From contig NZ_NEVL01000002.1 of the NCBI RefSeq assembly GCF_002261335.1, positions 558,001 to 622,000 of the forward strand: DNA of 64,000 nt, read 5' to 3'. Of this stretch, positions 1-8,132 are shown one piece after another; the first letter of the stretch is position 1; each line of letters starts with the position of its first letter. The translations under genes were made by a program, and so were the position numbers. The stretch comes from Bordetella genomosp. 1 (lineage in GTDB: Bacteria > Pseudomonadota > Gammaproteobacteria > Burkholderiales > Burkholderiaceae_B). Below the pieces are notes generated by a model. It saw only the letters and a list, made by a program, of their open reading frames with translations. It was not told where the DNA came from and ran no database searches.

Positions 1-1
1 G

Positions 2-373
2 CCGCACCCGCGCGGCCTGCAACAGGAGATCAGCGAGGGCGGCGCCGGCCTGTCGGGCGGGCAGCGCCAGCTCGTCAACCTCACGCGGGTCTTTCTGCGC
101 AAGCCACGCGTGTGGCTGCTCGACGAGCCCACCGCGTCGCTCGATCGCGACACGGAACGCGGCGTGATCGCGGCGCTGCAACGGGCGCTGCGCCCGGACG
201 ACACGCTGATCCTCATCTCCCACAAGCCCGAGCTGCTGCGGCTGGTCGACCGCCTCGTCATGGTGGCGCACCACCAGATCGTCGCGAGCGGCCCGCGCGA
301 TGCCGTGATCGAGAAACTCCAGGCGGAGGCGCGCAAGGCCGCCCCCGCCGTCCCGCAGGCCATGACGACATGA
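2..373 (+). CDS. Type I secretion ABC transporter, C-terminal part (5' truncated by window)
   Basis: Only the last 123 residues of the nucleotide-binding domain are present; the frame is open from base 2 and the start lies outside the window. The ABC signature LSGGQ is at nt 50-64, followed by Walker B (VWLLDEP), the D-loop SLD and the switch His in ISHKPELL. The stop overlaps the ATG of the next gene, an HlyD-type adaptor (ATGA), so the two are translationally coupled. The pair is the usual inner-membrane half of a type I secretion system. The giant adhesin at 8133-16043 is the obvious substrate; the TolC-like outer-membrane partner is not in the window. Family assignment is firm; substrate is inferred from context. 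Confidence 0.9.
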   Translation, partial: PHPRGLQQEISEGGAGLSGGQRQLVNLTRVFLRKPRVWLLDEPTASLDRDTERGVIAALQRALRPDDTLILISHKPELLRLVDRLVMVAHHQIVASGPRDAVIEKLQAEARKAAPAVPQAMTT

Positions 374-1530
374 ATCACGAGTCCACCCGGCGCTATCCCA
401 TCCTGTGGTTCATGGCCCTGGCCATCGGCGCGGCGGTCGCCTTCTCCGCCTTCTTCGAGATCGACCAGTCGGTGCGGGCGCAGGGGCAGGTCATCCCCGG
501 CTCGCGCACGCAGGTGATCCAGGCCGTCGATGGCGGCGTGCTGACCGCGATCCGCGTGCGCGAGGGCGACCGGGTGCGGGCCGGCGACGTGCTGGCCGAG
601 CTCGAGCCCGACCGCGCCCGCGCCAGCCTCGCCCAGGCCCAGGCCGAGGTCCTGAGCAAGCAGGTCGCGTTGGCGCGCGCCCAGGCCGAGCTGGCCGACG
701 ACGCGCCCGATTTCACGGCCTTCGGCGCCACCGCGCAGGCCTTCGTCGTGGCGCAGACCGGCCTGTACGTCCAGCGGCGCAAGACCCGCGACGAAGAGCT
801 GTCCGCCTTGCAGTCCTCGCTGGCGCTGGCCCGCCAGGAGCTCGACATGAGTCGCCGGCTCTTCGCCGCGGGCGACCTGAGCCGCACCGAAGTGATGCGG
901 GCGCAGCGCCAGATGCTGGATCTCGAGGCGCGCACCAGCACCGTGCGCAACAAGTACTACCAGGACGCGCGCATCGAGGTCACCAAGCTCGAGGAAGAGC
1001 TCGCCGCCAGCCGCGCCCGGCGCGACGAGCGCGAAACCGTGCTGCGCCACACCACGCTGGTCGCGCCCATGGACGGGGTGGTGAAGTCGGTCAAGGTCAA
1101 CACCGTGGGCGGCGTGCTGCGGCCGAGCGACGAGCTGATGCAGATCAGCCCGGTCGACGACGCACTCGTGGTCGAGGTCAAGGTCAATCCGGCCGATCGC
1201 GGCCTGCTGCATGCGGGGCTGCCCGTCACGCTGCGCTTCGACGCGTTCGATTCCAACATCTACGGCTCCGTGCCGGGCCGGCTGCGCTACATCAGTCCCG
1301 ACACGCTCAGCGAACCCGGCGCGCAGGGGCGCGCGCAGGTCTATTACCGCGCCGAGGTCACCGCCAGCTGGGACGACCTGCCCGCCGGCGGCGCGCGCCG
1401 CCTGCATCCGTCCGACATCAAGCCCGGCATGATCGCCACCGCCGACGTGCGGGTAGGCACACGCTCGATCCTGGTCTACCTCGCCAAGCCCGTCACCCGC
1501 GCCTTCAGCGGCGCGCTGCGGGAGCGTTGA
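370..1530 (+). CDS. HlyD-family type I secretion periplasmic adaptor
   Basis: 386 residues. The ATG at 370 overlaps the stop of the ABC transporter gene; the same frame is open further upstream but that stretch lies inside the transporter gene. One N-terminal membrane segment (about residues 11-31) precedes a lipoyl/biotinyl-like half-motif (about 45-85, VDGGVLTAIRVREGD). A long Ala/Glu/Arg-rich coiled-coil hairpin follows (about 95-225), then the second lipoyl half (APMDGVVKSVKVNTVGG) and a beta-barrel with the HlyD-like end. The protein bridges the inner-membrane ABC protein and an outer-membrane TolC-type channel. Length and layout are those of HlyD/LapC adaptors. It very likely exports the BapA-like adhesin encoded downstream. 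Confidence 0.93.
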   Translation: MNHESTRRYPILWFMALAIGAAVAFSAFFEIDQSVRAQGQVIPGSRTQVIQAVDGGVLTAIRVREGDRVRAGDVLAELEPDRARASLAQAQAEVLSKQVALARAQAELADDAPDFTAFGATAQAFVVAQTGLYVQRRKTRDEELSALQSSLALARQELDMSRRLFAAGDLSRTEVMRAQRQMLDLEARTSTVRNKYYQDARIEVTKLEEELAASRARRDERETVLRHTTLVAPMDGVVKSVKVNTVGGVLRPSDELMQISPVDDALVVEVKVNPADRGLLHAGLPVTLRFDAFDSNIYGSVPGRLRYISPDTLSEPGAQGRAQVYYRAEVTASWDDLPAGGARRLHPSDIKPGMIATADVRVGTRSILVYLAKPVTRAFSGALRER

Positions 1531-1815
1531 GCGGGCCACGGGCGAGCGCCGGGGTCGGGCCCGGCTCGAAGCGCGCGAGCCCGCGGGTGGCAGCTGTCCG
1601 TCGCCGGCCAGCTGCCGCGCGCCGCCCACCCCTCTCTCAACCGGGTTGCTCGCCGCCGGCCGCGGCAGCGGCCGCAATGGCGCCATGCACGCGTCACCAG
1701 CGAGGTTTGACGAGCTTGCCTCGCGCAATCAAGCGATAGATTGCCATCCATGCTGCCCGTACGTGCAAACAGGATGTTGCGTTTTCCCCGGGCGGGTTCC
1801 TGGCTAGGAGTCACG

Positions 1816-2808
1816 ATGAAAGAAATCAATCCGCTTTATGCCATCGACGGCCGGCCGCGGCTGATCGCGGTCGGGTTCGCCGCCGATGATGCGTTGCTCA
1901 CCTGCGCCCGTCGCGAGCCCGGCCTGCGGTTCTCGGCCCTGGCCGACGTCGCCCAGCTCGGCCAGGAGGGGCAGGGCGGCCCGCGGGTGCAGGCCTCCGA
2001 CCTGGCCCTGCTGAGCGCGCCCCGGCTGGGCCGCAACCTGCTGCGTTCGGTGTCGCTGCTGCGCGCGATCGCGCCGGGCTGCCGCATCGTGGTGGCGGAT
2101 GCGGCCGGGCCGGCCGGCGTGGCCACGATGGCCTGCGGCGCGGATGTCTGCATCTCCAGCTCGGTGTCGGCGCGCGAGTTCGGCGCCATCGTGCAGCTGC
2201 TGCTCGACCCGCCCCGTCCCGGCCGCTCGGCGCCGCCAGCTGCGCCCGGCGCGGCGCCCCGCGCCACGTCCGAGCCCCCACTGCCGCCCGCGCCGGCCTC
2301 GTTCGTCGCCGAGCCCTTTGCCGACGCGGCCGGCGCCGGGCCCATCGAGGCGGGGTCCATCGAGGCCGGCGCTCTTGCCGCCATGACGTCCGCGCCGCCA
2401 CCCGCCCAGTCGAGCGTCTGGCGCATCAATCGCGAGCGCGGCGCGCTGGCCTCGCCCGAGGGCGTGCCGGTCTGGCTCACGCCCAAGGAGGCGGTGCTGA
2501 TGAACGGCCTGTGCATGGCGGTCAACCAGGTGCTGACCCGCGATCATTGGCTGCAAACCTACGACAAACCGGAGGCGGCCACCGAGGCCGTGCGCAACCT
2601 GCGCGCCATGGAGCTGGCGGCCGTGGTCAGCCGCTTCAAGCGCAAGGTGGCGGTGCGCACCGGCATCGAGCTGCCGATCCGCACGCTGCGCGGCGTGGGC
2701 TACCAGTTCATGGCCGAGCTGCTCGCGGAGCCGCCCCCGCCGGCGGCCGACGCCGTCGCGGTGCCCGCCACGTCCGCGGCGCCCACCTACGCCACGCCGC
2801 AGCCATGA
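1816..2808 (+). CDS. OmpR-type winged-helix regulator with degenerate receiver domain
   Basis: 330 residues. The ATG at 1816 was chosen because GGAG sits five bases upstream; an in-frame upstream ATG lacks this. Residues 1-135 resemble a response-regulator receiver, but the phospho-acceptor position reads DLALLS and the usual TKP segment reads ISSS, so phosphorylation is unlikely. A Pro/Ala-rich linker follows (about 135-200). The C-terminal trans_reg_C winged helix (about 205-310) ends in the typical GVGYQF wing. The stop overlaps the ATG of the next regulator gene, so the two are co-translated. Placed between the type I exporter and its putative adhesin, it may regulate them; that role is inferred. 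Confidence 0.8.
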   Translation: MKEINPLYAIDGRPRLIAVGFAADDALLTCARREPGLRFSALADVAQLGQEGQGGPRVQASDLALLSAPRLGRNLLRSVSLLRAIAPGCRIVVADAAGPAGVATMACGADVCISSSVSAREFGAIVQLLLDPPRPGRSAPPAAPGAAPRATSEPPLPPAPASFVAEPFADAAGAGPIEAGSIEAGALAAMTSAPPPAQSSVWRINRERGALASPEGVPVWLTPKEAVLMNGLCMAVNQVLTRDHWLQTYDKPEAATEAVRNLRAMELAAVVSRFKRKVAVRTGIELPIRTLRGVGYQFMAELLAEPPPPAADAVAVPATSAAPTYATPQP

Positions 2809-4049
2809 TGCGCCCTCACGCCCTCACTGGCGGGCTCTCGCTCACGGCCGTCGGCTTCGAGGTAGGCGGCGTCGTCCTCACGCAGTGCGCCAGCGGCCTG
2901 GGCTTTCCCACCCGCGTCAGTCTCAAGCCGCTGCACGAGTGTGCGGATCCCGTGCACGCCGCCGGCCAGGTGCAGCCCGACCTGATCCTGTTCAACGCGG
3001 AATGCGTCGCTTCGCCGGCTCTGCTCCGGACCCTGTCCCGGCTCCGTGCCGGCCTGCCGTCGGTGCCGCTGCTGGTGCTCGGTGCGCATCAAACCCTCCG
3101 GCTCGCGGCCCTGGCCTGCGGGGCGGATCTCTGCAGCCCGGCCCGGCTGGCGCCGCGCGAGCTGCGCGCCATCGTCCGGCTGCTGCTCGAGCGCGACGCC
3201 ACCGCCGGCCACGGCGGCGAGGCCGATGCCGAGGCTGGCGCGGCGATGCCTGCCGAGTCGGCCGCCACGTCCGCGCCCGCGCTTCCAGTGCCCGCCATCG
3301 GCGATCTTTCGTGTGTGCCGCCCGGCGCGCCGCGCAGTGCGCCTCGCGGTGCGCCTCGCGGTGCGCCCACCTGGTCGCTCGATCCGGTCTGCGGGGCCCT
3401 CGTCACGCCGGTGGGCGAGCCGATCTGGCTCACCGCCAACGAGGTGCGGCTGCTCCAGGCCATGTTGCAAGCCGAGCATGGCGAGCTCACCGCGCAGGCC
3501 TGGGTGCGCGCGCGCGGCCAGGCGGTGCCCGCAGACGCGCCCGACCGCCTCACGGTGCGCGACCTGCCGGTGGCGATCAGCCGCCTGAAGGCCAAGGTCG
3601 CGCGCCAGTCTCCCTTCGAGCTGCCCGTGCGCGCGGTGCGCGGCACCGGCTACCAGTTCATGGACGCGCTCTATCTCACCAGCCTGCTCGTGCCCGGCGA
3701 AACCTGGCAATACGACGCGCAGCAGCGCGCCCTGCGCGCGCCGTCGGGCCGTTCGCTGCGGCTGTCGCGCCGCGAAAGCGCGCTGCTGCTCGGTTTCCTG
3801 GCCTCGGAACGGCGCGTCATCACCAACACCGCCTGGACGACCGTGCAGCCGGCCCGCCGCCGCAGCCGCGATGTCGCCGAGCCCGTCGATGCACGCAACC
3901 TCGCCGTCGTGGTGTCGCGCTTCAAGACCAAGCTGCTGCAGACGCTCGGCGAGCCCGTGCCGGTCTGCTCGATCCACGGCCTGGGCTATCAGTTCGTCGG
4001 ACGCCTGGAGCAGGCGTCGTTGCTGATGCAGCGCCCCGCGGTCGGCTGA
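2805..4049 (+). CDS. Regulator with pseudo-receiver and two tandem OmpR-type winged-helix domains
   Basis: 414 residues; the ATG at 2805 overlaps the preceding stop, and a second ATG follows at 2808. The N-terminal part (about 1-130) looks like a receiver whose acceptor Asp is replaced (DLILFN) and whose conserved Lys is missing (GADLCSPAR). Two winged-helix DNA-binding domains follow, about residues 189-292 ending GTGYQF and 300-405 ending GLGYQF. Each has the helix motif (V/A)(I/V)SR(L/F)K. Tandem trans_reg_C domains in one chain are uncommon. The N-terminus and the domain type match the upstream regulator, suggesting duplication. The gene converges on the TehA-like gene, with 54 bp between. 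Its target is unknown; the adhesin/type I secretion genes are the natural guess. Confidence 0.8.
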   Translation: MMRPHALTGGLSLTAVGFEVGGVVLTQCASGLGFPTRVSLKPLHECADPVHAAGQVQPDLILFNAECVASPALLRTLSRLRAGLPSVPLLVLGAHQTLRLAALACGADLCSPARLAPRELRAIVRLLLERDATAGHGGEADAEAGAAMPAESAATSAPALPVPAIGDLSCVPPGAPRSAPRGAPRGAPTWSLDPVCGALVTPVGEPIWLTANEVRLLQAMLQAEHGELTAQAWVRARGQAVPADAPDRLTVRDLPVAISRLKAKVARQSPFELPVRAVRGTGYQFMDALYLTSLLVPGETWQYDAQQRALRAPSGRSLRLSRRESALLLGFLASERRVITNTAWTTVQPARRRSRDVAEPVDARNLAVVVSRFKTKLLQTLGEPVPVCSIHGLGYQFVGRLEQASLLMQRPAVG

Positions 4050-4103
4050 GCCGCGGGCGCGATCTCGCGCTGCGGGTTCAGCGGCACACCCCGAATTCGC
4101 TCC

Positions 4104-5105
4104 TCAGCCGCTGAGCGTCCGCAGCTCCCCGGTCAGCAACCCGGCCAGCGTGCGCAGCAAGAGCGCCAGGATCGACAGGCTGGCCAGCGCGAGAAACAGC
4201 AGCGCAATGCCATGCGCATACAGGCTCGGGTGGTACTCGGCGTAGTGCAGCGCGCAGATGGCCGAGGCCGCCAGCGGAAAGCTCACCGACCACCACGACA
4301 CGCGGAACGGGCAGCAGGTGCCCAGGTGCCGCATCTGCAGGCACAGCACCGCCATCAGGAACACGGTCAGGAAATACAGCGACTGCGCAAACACGTCGTG
4401 GTTGCCGGTGACGGTGGTGTAGGTCGAATACCCCACCGCGAAGGGGGCCACCAGGATCATCAGCGAAGGCCGCATGCCCTCGGCCATCGGCGGCTCGAAC
4501 AGCAGGCGCGCGAAGATCAGCGTGAACAGCGGCACCGAGAAAAACAGCCCCACTGCGAGCGCGAACACGGCCAGCCCGCCGTGCACGGGCAGCCCGAGCG
4601 CCGGCATGGCCAGGGGCAGGTCGAGCAGACCCACCACCGGCACGATCCATGCCGGCGTGGCGTCGGCCGCCGCCTGGCGCGAGCCCATCCAGCGATTCAC
4701 GATCCACCAGGCCAGCAGCGTCATGCCGATCGCGCCGATGACCCATATCGTGCGCGCCAGCATCGGGCTGGCCTCCGCGATCACCAACGGCACCAGCAGA
4801 AAGCTGATGCACACCGTGCCGAACAGGCTGCCCACCACCGGGTGGCCGAACTCCTTGCGCACCGCCTGCCACGCGCTCAGGCATTTCCAGCCGTAGGCCA
4901 GCACCATGGCCACGAACGCCAGCACCGCGATCACGCCGATGCTGCCGGCCACCCACGCCGGTGCGCCGTACAGGCCGCCTGCGACCCGCCAGGCGATCGA
5001 CAGACCGACCAGCCCCATGACGGAACCAAACAGCCCCACCGGCAGGTAATCGAGCTGGGCGCGCCGACGCGGCAGGCCGGGAGGGATCGGGGATGTCGTG
5101 TCCAT
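4104..5105 (-). CDS. TDT/SLAC1-family channel or exporter (TehA-like)
   Basis: 333 residues with about ten hydrophobic segments and the N-terminal pattern LPVGLFGSVMGLVGLSIAW seen in TehA/SLAC1 (voltage-dependent anion channel) proteins. This family includes tellurite-resistance protein TehA, C4-dicarboxylate carriers and fungal sulfite exporter Ssu1. It is the last gene of an operon with a SoxC-type sulfite dehydrogenase and a cytochrome c, only 3 bp after the cytochrome stop. From that neighbourhood a sulfite/anion export role is more likely than tellurite resistance, but the substrate cannot be read from the sequence. Confidence 0.85.
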   Translation of the reverse strand: MDTTSPIPPGLPRRRAQLDYLPVGLFGSVMGLVGLSIAWRVAGGLYGAPAWVAGSIGVIAVLAFVAMVLAYGWKCLSAWQAVRKEFGHPVVGSLFGTVCISFLLVPLVIAEASPMLARTIWVIGAIGMTLLAWWIVNRWMGSRQAAADATPAWIVPVVGLLDLPLAMPALGLPVHGGLAVFALAVGLFFSVPLFTLIFARLLFEPPMAEGMRPSLMILVAPFAVGYSTYTTVTGNHDVFAQSLYFLTVFLMAVLCLQMRHLGTCCPFRVSWWSVSFPLAASAICALHYAEYHPSLYAHGIALLFLALASLSILALLLRTLAGLLTGELRTLSG

Positions 5106-5108
5106 GGG

Positions 5109-5666
5109 CTATTTCTTCCTGGAGCTGCGGATGAGGTGGCGGAATTCCGGTTCGGGCACGAAGCCGTCGCGGTTGGGCATGCGGATCGCCGGCAGCGTCG
5201 TCGCGTCGAGCTTCGCGTCGTCCGGCAGCAGCCCGTTGCGGTTCAGCAGGTAGGCCGCCAGGGCGTAGTAGTCGTCGTTGCTGAGCGACCCCGGCGCCTG
5301 GTAGGGCATGGCGCGCCGGATGTAGTCGTAGAGCGTGGTGGCATAGGGCCAGAAGCTGCCGACGGTCTTGACCGGATGATCGGTGGCGAGCGTGCCGATG
5401 CCGCCGGCGAGCCGGTCCTTGAAGCCGCCCTGCGCGTCGGGCCCATGACAGGCCATGCAATGGTTGTCGTAGAGCGCCTTGCCCTGCGCCACGGTCCCGC
5501 TGCCCTTGGGCAGCCCGGTACCGTCGGGCAACACGTCGATGTTCCATTGCGCGATGTCCTCGGGCGTGGCCGGCCTGCCGTAGCGGGGCGGCGCGGCCTG
5601 CGCGGCGCCCAAGGGCGCGAGCGGAGTCAGCAGGGCGACAAGCATCACGAATCTAGGCGAGTACAT
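5109..5666 (-). CDS. Periplasmic c-type cytochrome, SoxD-like, partner of sulfite dehydrogenase
   Basis: 185 residues. A signal peptide (about 1-25, ending AAQA-A) precedes a single haem c motif, C70-M-A-C-H74, with Met120 (RRAMPYQAP) as the likely distal ligand. The segment before the haem (YGRPATPEDIAQWNIDVLP) resembles the N-terminus of SoxD cytochromes, although SoxD itself is usually longer. The start overlaps the end of the molybdoenzyme gene by 14 bp, which indicates coupled translation. Expected role: accept electrons from the molybdenum subunit during sulfite or sulfane oxidation and pass them to the respiratory chain. Confidence 0.88.
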   Translation of the reverse strand: MYSPRFVMLVALLTPLAPLGAAQAAPPRYGRPATPEDIAQWNIDVLPDGTGLPKGSGTVAQGKALYDNHCMACHGPDAQGGFKDRLAGGIGTLATDHPVKTVGSFWPYATTLYDYIRRAMPYQAPGSLSNDDYYALAAYLLNRNGLLPDDAKLDATTLPAIRMPNRDGFVPEPEFRHLIRSSRKK

Positions 5667-7002
5667 TTGTCACTCCTCCCTGCGCGTCGATGGCCCAGGT
5701 CTGCTGGGCGTTGTAGTGAAACAGCGCGTTCTCGCCCATCGTGGCCAGCAAGGTCTTGCGGTCCGGCTGCACATTGCCCTTCTCATCGGTCGCGCGGCTC
5801 ACGATACGCGTGGGCTTGCCGTCCCACGTCCACGCCGCCTCGAAGCGCACCTGCGCCTTGTGCAGCACCGGCGGATTGATGCGCGCCACGTGCCAGCTGT
5901 GTCCGCCGTCGGTGCTGAACTCCACCTTCGCGATCTTGCCGCGCCCGCTCCAGGCCAGGCCCGTGATGCGCTGACGGCCCCGTTCGATGCGCATCGTGCC
6001 CGAGGGCGAGGTGATGACGGAGTTCACTTCCTGGTAGAGCTGGAACTGGCGTGATTTCCCGCTCGGCAGCAGCTGCGTGTAGCGGTCGGTCTCCCAGCGC
6101 GTCATGAAGGGCTGCTTGCCGAACTTCAAGCGCCGCAGCCACTTGATGCTGAGGTTGCCTTCCATGCCGGGCACCAGCAGCCGCATCGGAAAGCCATGCG
6201 CGGGCCGCAGTGGCTCGCCGTTCTGCGCATAGGCCACCAGCACATCGGACAGCACGTCGGGTGTGAGCGGAATGCTGCGCGCCACGCCCGCGGCATCGCC
6301 GCCCTCGGCCAGCATCCAGGTCGCGTCGCGATCCACGCCGGCCACTTCCATCAGGTAGCTCAGGGGCACGCCGGCCCATTCGTGCATGCTGACCAGACCG
6401 TGGGTTTCCTGCACAGTCAGGGTCGGATCCGCCTTCTTCCAGTTGGCCCAGCCGTTGCCGGAACACTCCATGAAATGCAGCCGCGAGAGCGAGGGCATGG
6501 CTTTGAGGTCGGGCAGTGCGAGCACCACGGGATTGCGCACCATGCCGTGGATCAGCAGCCGGTGCCGGGCCGGATCGAGATCCGGCGAGCCCGAGTGGCT
6601 GCGCTCGTAGTGCAGGTCCGAGGGCGTCACCGTGCCCTCGAGCTTGTCCAGCGGCGTCTTCGAATTGATCGCGAGAACGGGGTCGACGTTCAGCTTGCCG
6701 GGCGACGACTCGGTGATGCGGGCCAGCGCGACGTGGGTCGAACGTTTGCTGTTCAGGCTGATCGGGTCGCCCGGCACCCGGGGCGGCACGTCCGCCAGGG
6801 TCTCGGCCAATGCGGGGGCGGCCAGCGCGGCGGCGACGCCGGCGCCCGCGGCATTGAGAAACTTGCGCCGCGACAGCCGCGCGCTGTCGGCCAGCAGGGC
6901 ACAGGTCTGCGCGTCTTCGTCCTGCGTCGTGGTGTCAGGCGGCCCGGCGCGCCGTGGCGCATGGGGCCGTGGGTGCGGGGCCGGTGTGTCATCGATTGCC
7001 AT
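5653..7002 (-). CDS. soxC: SoxC/SorA-type sulfite dehydrogenase, molybdopterin subunit
   Basis: 449 residues. A twin-arginine signal is present (SRRKFLNAAG, Arg45-Arg46) after an unusually long 40-residue N-region. The oxidoreductase molybdopterin-binding domain includes the Mo-ligating Cys180 in HFMECSGNG and the later GVPLSYLMEVAG and PAHGFPMRLLVPG segments. A C-terminal Mo-co dimerisation domain (IAKVEFSTDGGHSW) closes the protein. The family oxidises sulfite or protein-bound sulfane in the periplasm. No other sox genes (soxXAYZB) are in the window, so a stand-alone sulfite dehydrogenase is the likelier role. GGAG precedes the start. The gene lies in an operon with the cytochrome, the TehA-like channel and probably the upstream DUF302 gene. 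Confidence 0.9.
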   Translation of the reverse strand: MAIDDTPAPHPRPHAPRRAGPPDTTTQDEDAQTCALLADSARLSRRKFLNAAGAGVAAALAAPALAETLADVPPRVPGDPISLNSKRSTHVALARITESSPGKLNVDPVLAINSKTPLDKLEGTVTPSDLHYERSHSGSPDLDPARHRLLIHGMVRNPVVLALPDLKAMPSLSRLHFMECSGNGWANWKKADPTLTVQETHGLVSMHEWAGVPLSYLMEVAGVDRDATWMLAEGGDAAGVARSIPLTPDVLSDVLVAYAQNGEPLRPAHGFPMRLLVPGMEGNLSIKWLRRLKFGKQPFMTRWETDRYTQLLPSGKSRQFQLYQEVNSVITSPSGTMRIERGRQRITGLAWSGRGKIAKVEFSTDGGHSWHVARINPPVLHKAQVRFEAAWTWDGKPTRIVSRATDEKGNVQPDRKTLLATMGENALFHYNAQQTWAIDAQGGVTNVLA

Positions 7003-7084
7003 GGAGAGACTCCTTGATAGCGAGCACGACTGGGAAAGCGCCCGGCGCCGGCAGCGGCATGCGCCGGGCGGGGCGCTGGCGGGA

Positions 7085-7561
7085 TCAGGGCGCGATGGCC
7101 GCGGCCAGCAGCGTCTCGGCCGGCGCGAGACGCTCGGCCATGCCTGCGGGCAGCCCGTGCTTGCCCTCGTATGCAGCCGAGGTGTCGTAGACGACCCAGG
7201 TGCGGCCGGCCTCGTCTTCCCGCACCAGCACCCGCAGCGGCAGGGCCAGCGCGAAGTCGGGCGCGGCCAGCATCAGCGGCGTGCCGGCCTTGGGGCTGCC
7301 ATAGATCAGCACCGTGGTGGGCGGCATCGCGAGGCCGTCGGCCTGGGCCGCGGCCTGGTGATCGATCGTCGCGAACACTTTCAGCCCCTTGGCGGCGAAG
7401 GCCGCGCGCAGACGCTGGAGGGTGTCGGAGAAGGAATGTGCGCTCGCGAGTTTCATGGTGTGGGCTCCCTGGGGTGCCGCGAACGCGGCGGCGCTGACGA
7501 GCAGCATGGCGGCGACCGCGCCGTGTCGGACGGATCTGATGAGCAGCTTGGGCAGAGGCAT
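7085..7561 (-). CDS. DUF302 family exported protein
   Basis: 158 residues from the ATG at 7561, chosen because GGAG lies eight bases upstream and a signal peptide follows (about 1-29, LLVSAAAFA-A). The frame is open further upstream but without signal-peptide character. The mature protein is a DUF302 domain: FSDTLQRLRAAFAAKGLKVFATIDH, then the conserved IYGSPKAGTPLM and a C-terminal WVVYDTSAAY. The function of DUF302 is not established. It is transcribed toward the sulfite dehydrogenase gene with an 82-bp gap and is probably the first gene of that operon. Confidence 0.85.
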   Translation of the reverse strand: MPLPKLLIRSVRHGAVAAMLLVSAAAFAAPQGAHTMKLASAHSFSDTLQRLRAAFAAKGLKVFATIDHQAAAQADGLAMPPTTVLIYGSPKAGTPLMLAAPDFALALPLRVLVREDEAGRTWVVYDTSAAYEGKHGLPAGMAERLAPAETLLAAAIAP

Positions 7562-8132
7562 GAGCGATATCTCCAAGTTGAGCCGGGATCGATGGCGGTG
7601 GTGGACCGCGCGGCGCGACGAGGAGAAGTTCAAGCCTGTGCACGCCGCTACCCGGCGGCCCAGCGTCGAGGGGATCGGACGATGAGCGTTGGATTCATTG
7701 TGGTGTGCGGGGTGGGGGCCATGAAGACGTGTTGGTCTCAGTTTTTGGCCGATTCGTCTCAAGCTGCGGCGCGCGCTCAAAGCGGTTTGCCGGTCCTGGA
7801 CCAATGGTGTGACGGATGCATCGCGGCCTGCCGGATCGACGCGTTTTTCGCACCCGGCGATCTGGTCTCGCATCGTCACTTTGAGAGTTTTAGAGGATGT
7901 TCCGGCGCGATCTCGCCCTATTCTCGAACCATTTCGGGCAGGGAAGTTCGCGAAAACTGACGCCGCCCTGGTGCCCGCGCGGCCCGCGCTCGATGCCCGT
8001 TGATCCGCGCAGCATCACAGCCGCTACACCGCGGCTCCGCACCAGCCCGGCGTCCGAATCGTTCTCCTGCATCACCTTGCCATCCGGGCTGCGCCCTCAC
8101 GCCGCATCCTCTCTCGTCACGGAAACCATCCT
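7562..8132. other. 571-bp intergenic region between divergent DUF302/sulfite operon and adhesin gene
   Basis: No convincing gene is seen. Short open frames here lack ribosome-binding sites and family character. The region is less GC-rich than its flanks in places (for example around 7730-7760 and 7880-7930) and must hold both divergent promoters. Neither could be matched to a clear sigma-70 pair. The start of the adhesin gene is preceded only by a weak GGAAA element. Confidence 0.5.

Noticed and set aside
1707-1742. TTGACG ... TAGATT as a promoter for the first winged-helix regulator
   Set aside because: The spacer is 24 bases, too long for a sigma-70 promoter.
4104-5105. Dedicated tellurite resistance
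   Set aside because: The family match to TehA is real, but no TehB is present and the operon partners are sulfite-oxidation proteins.
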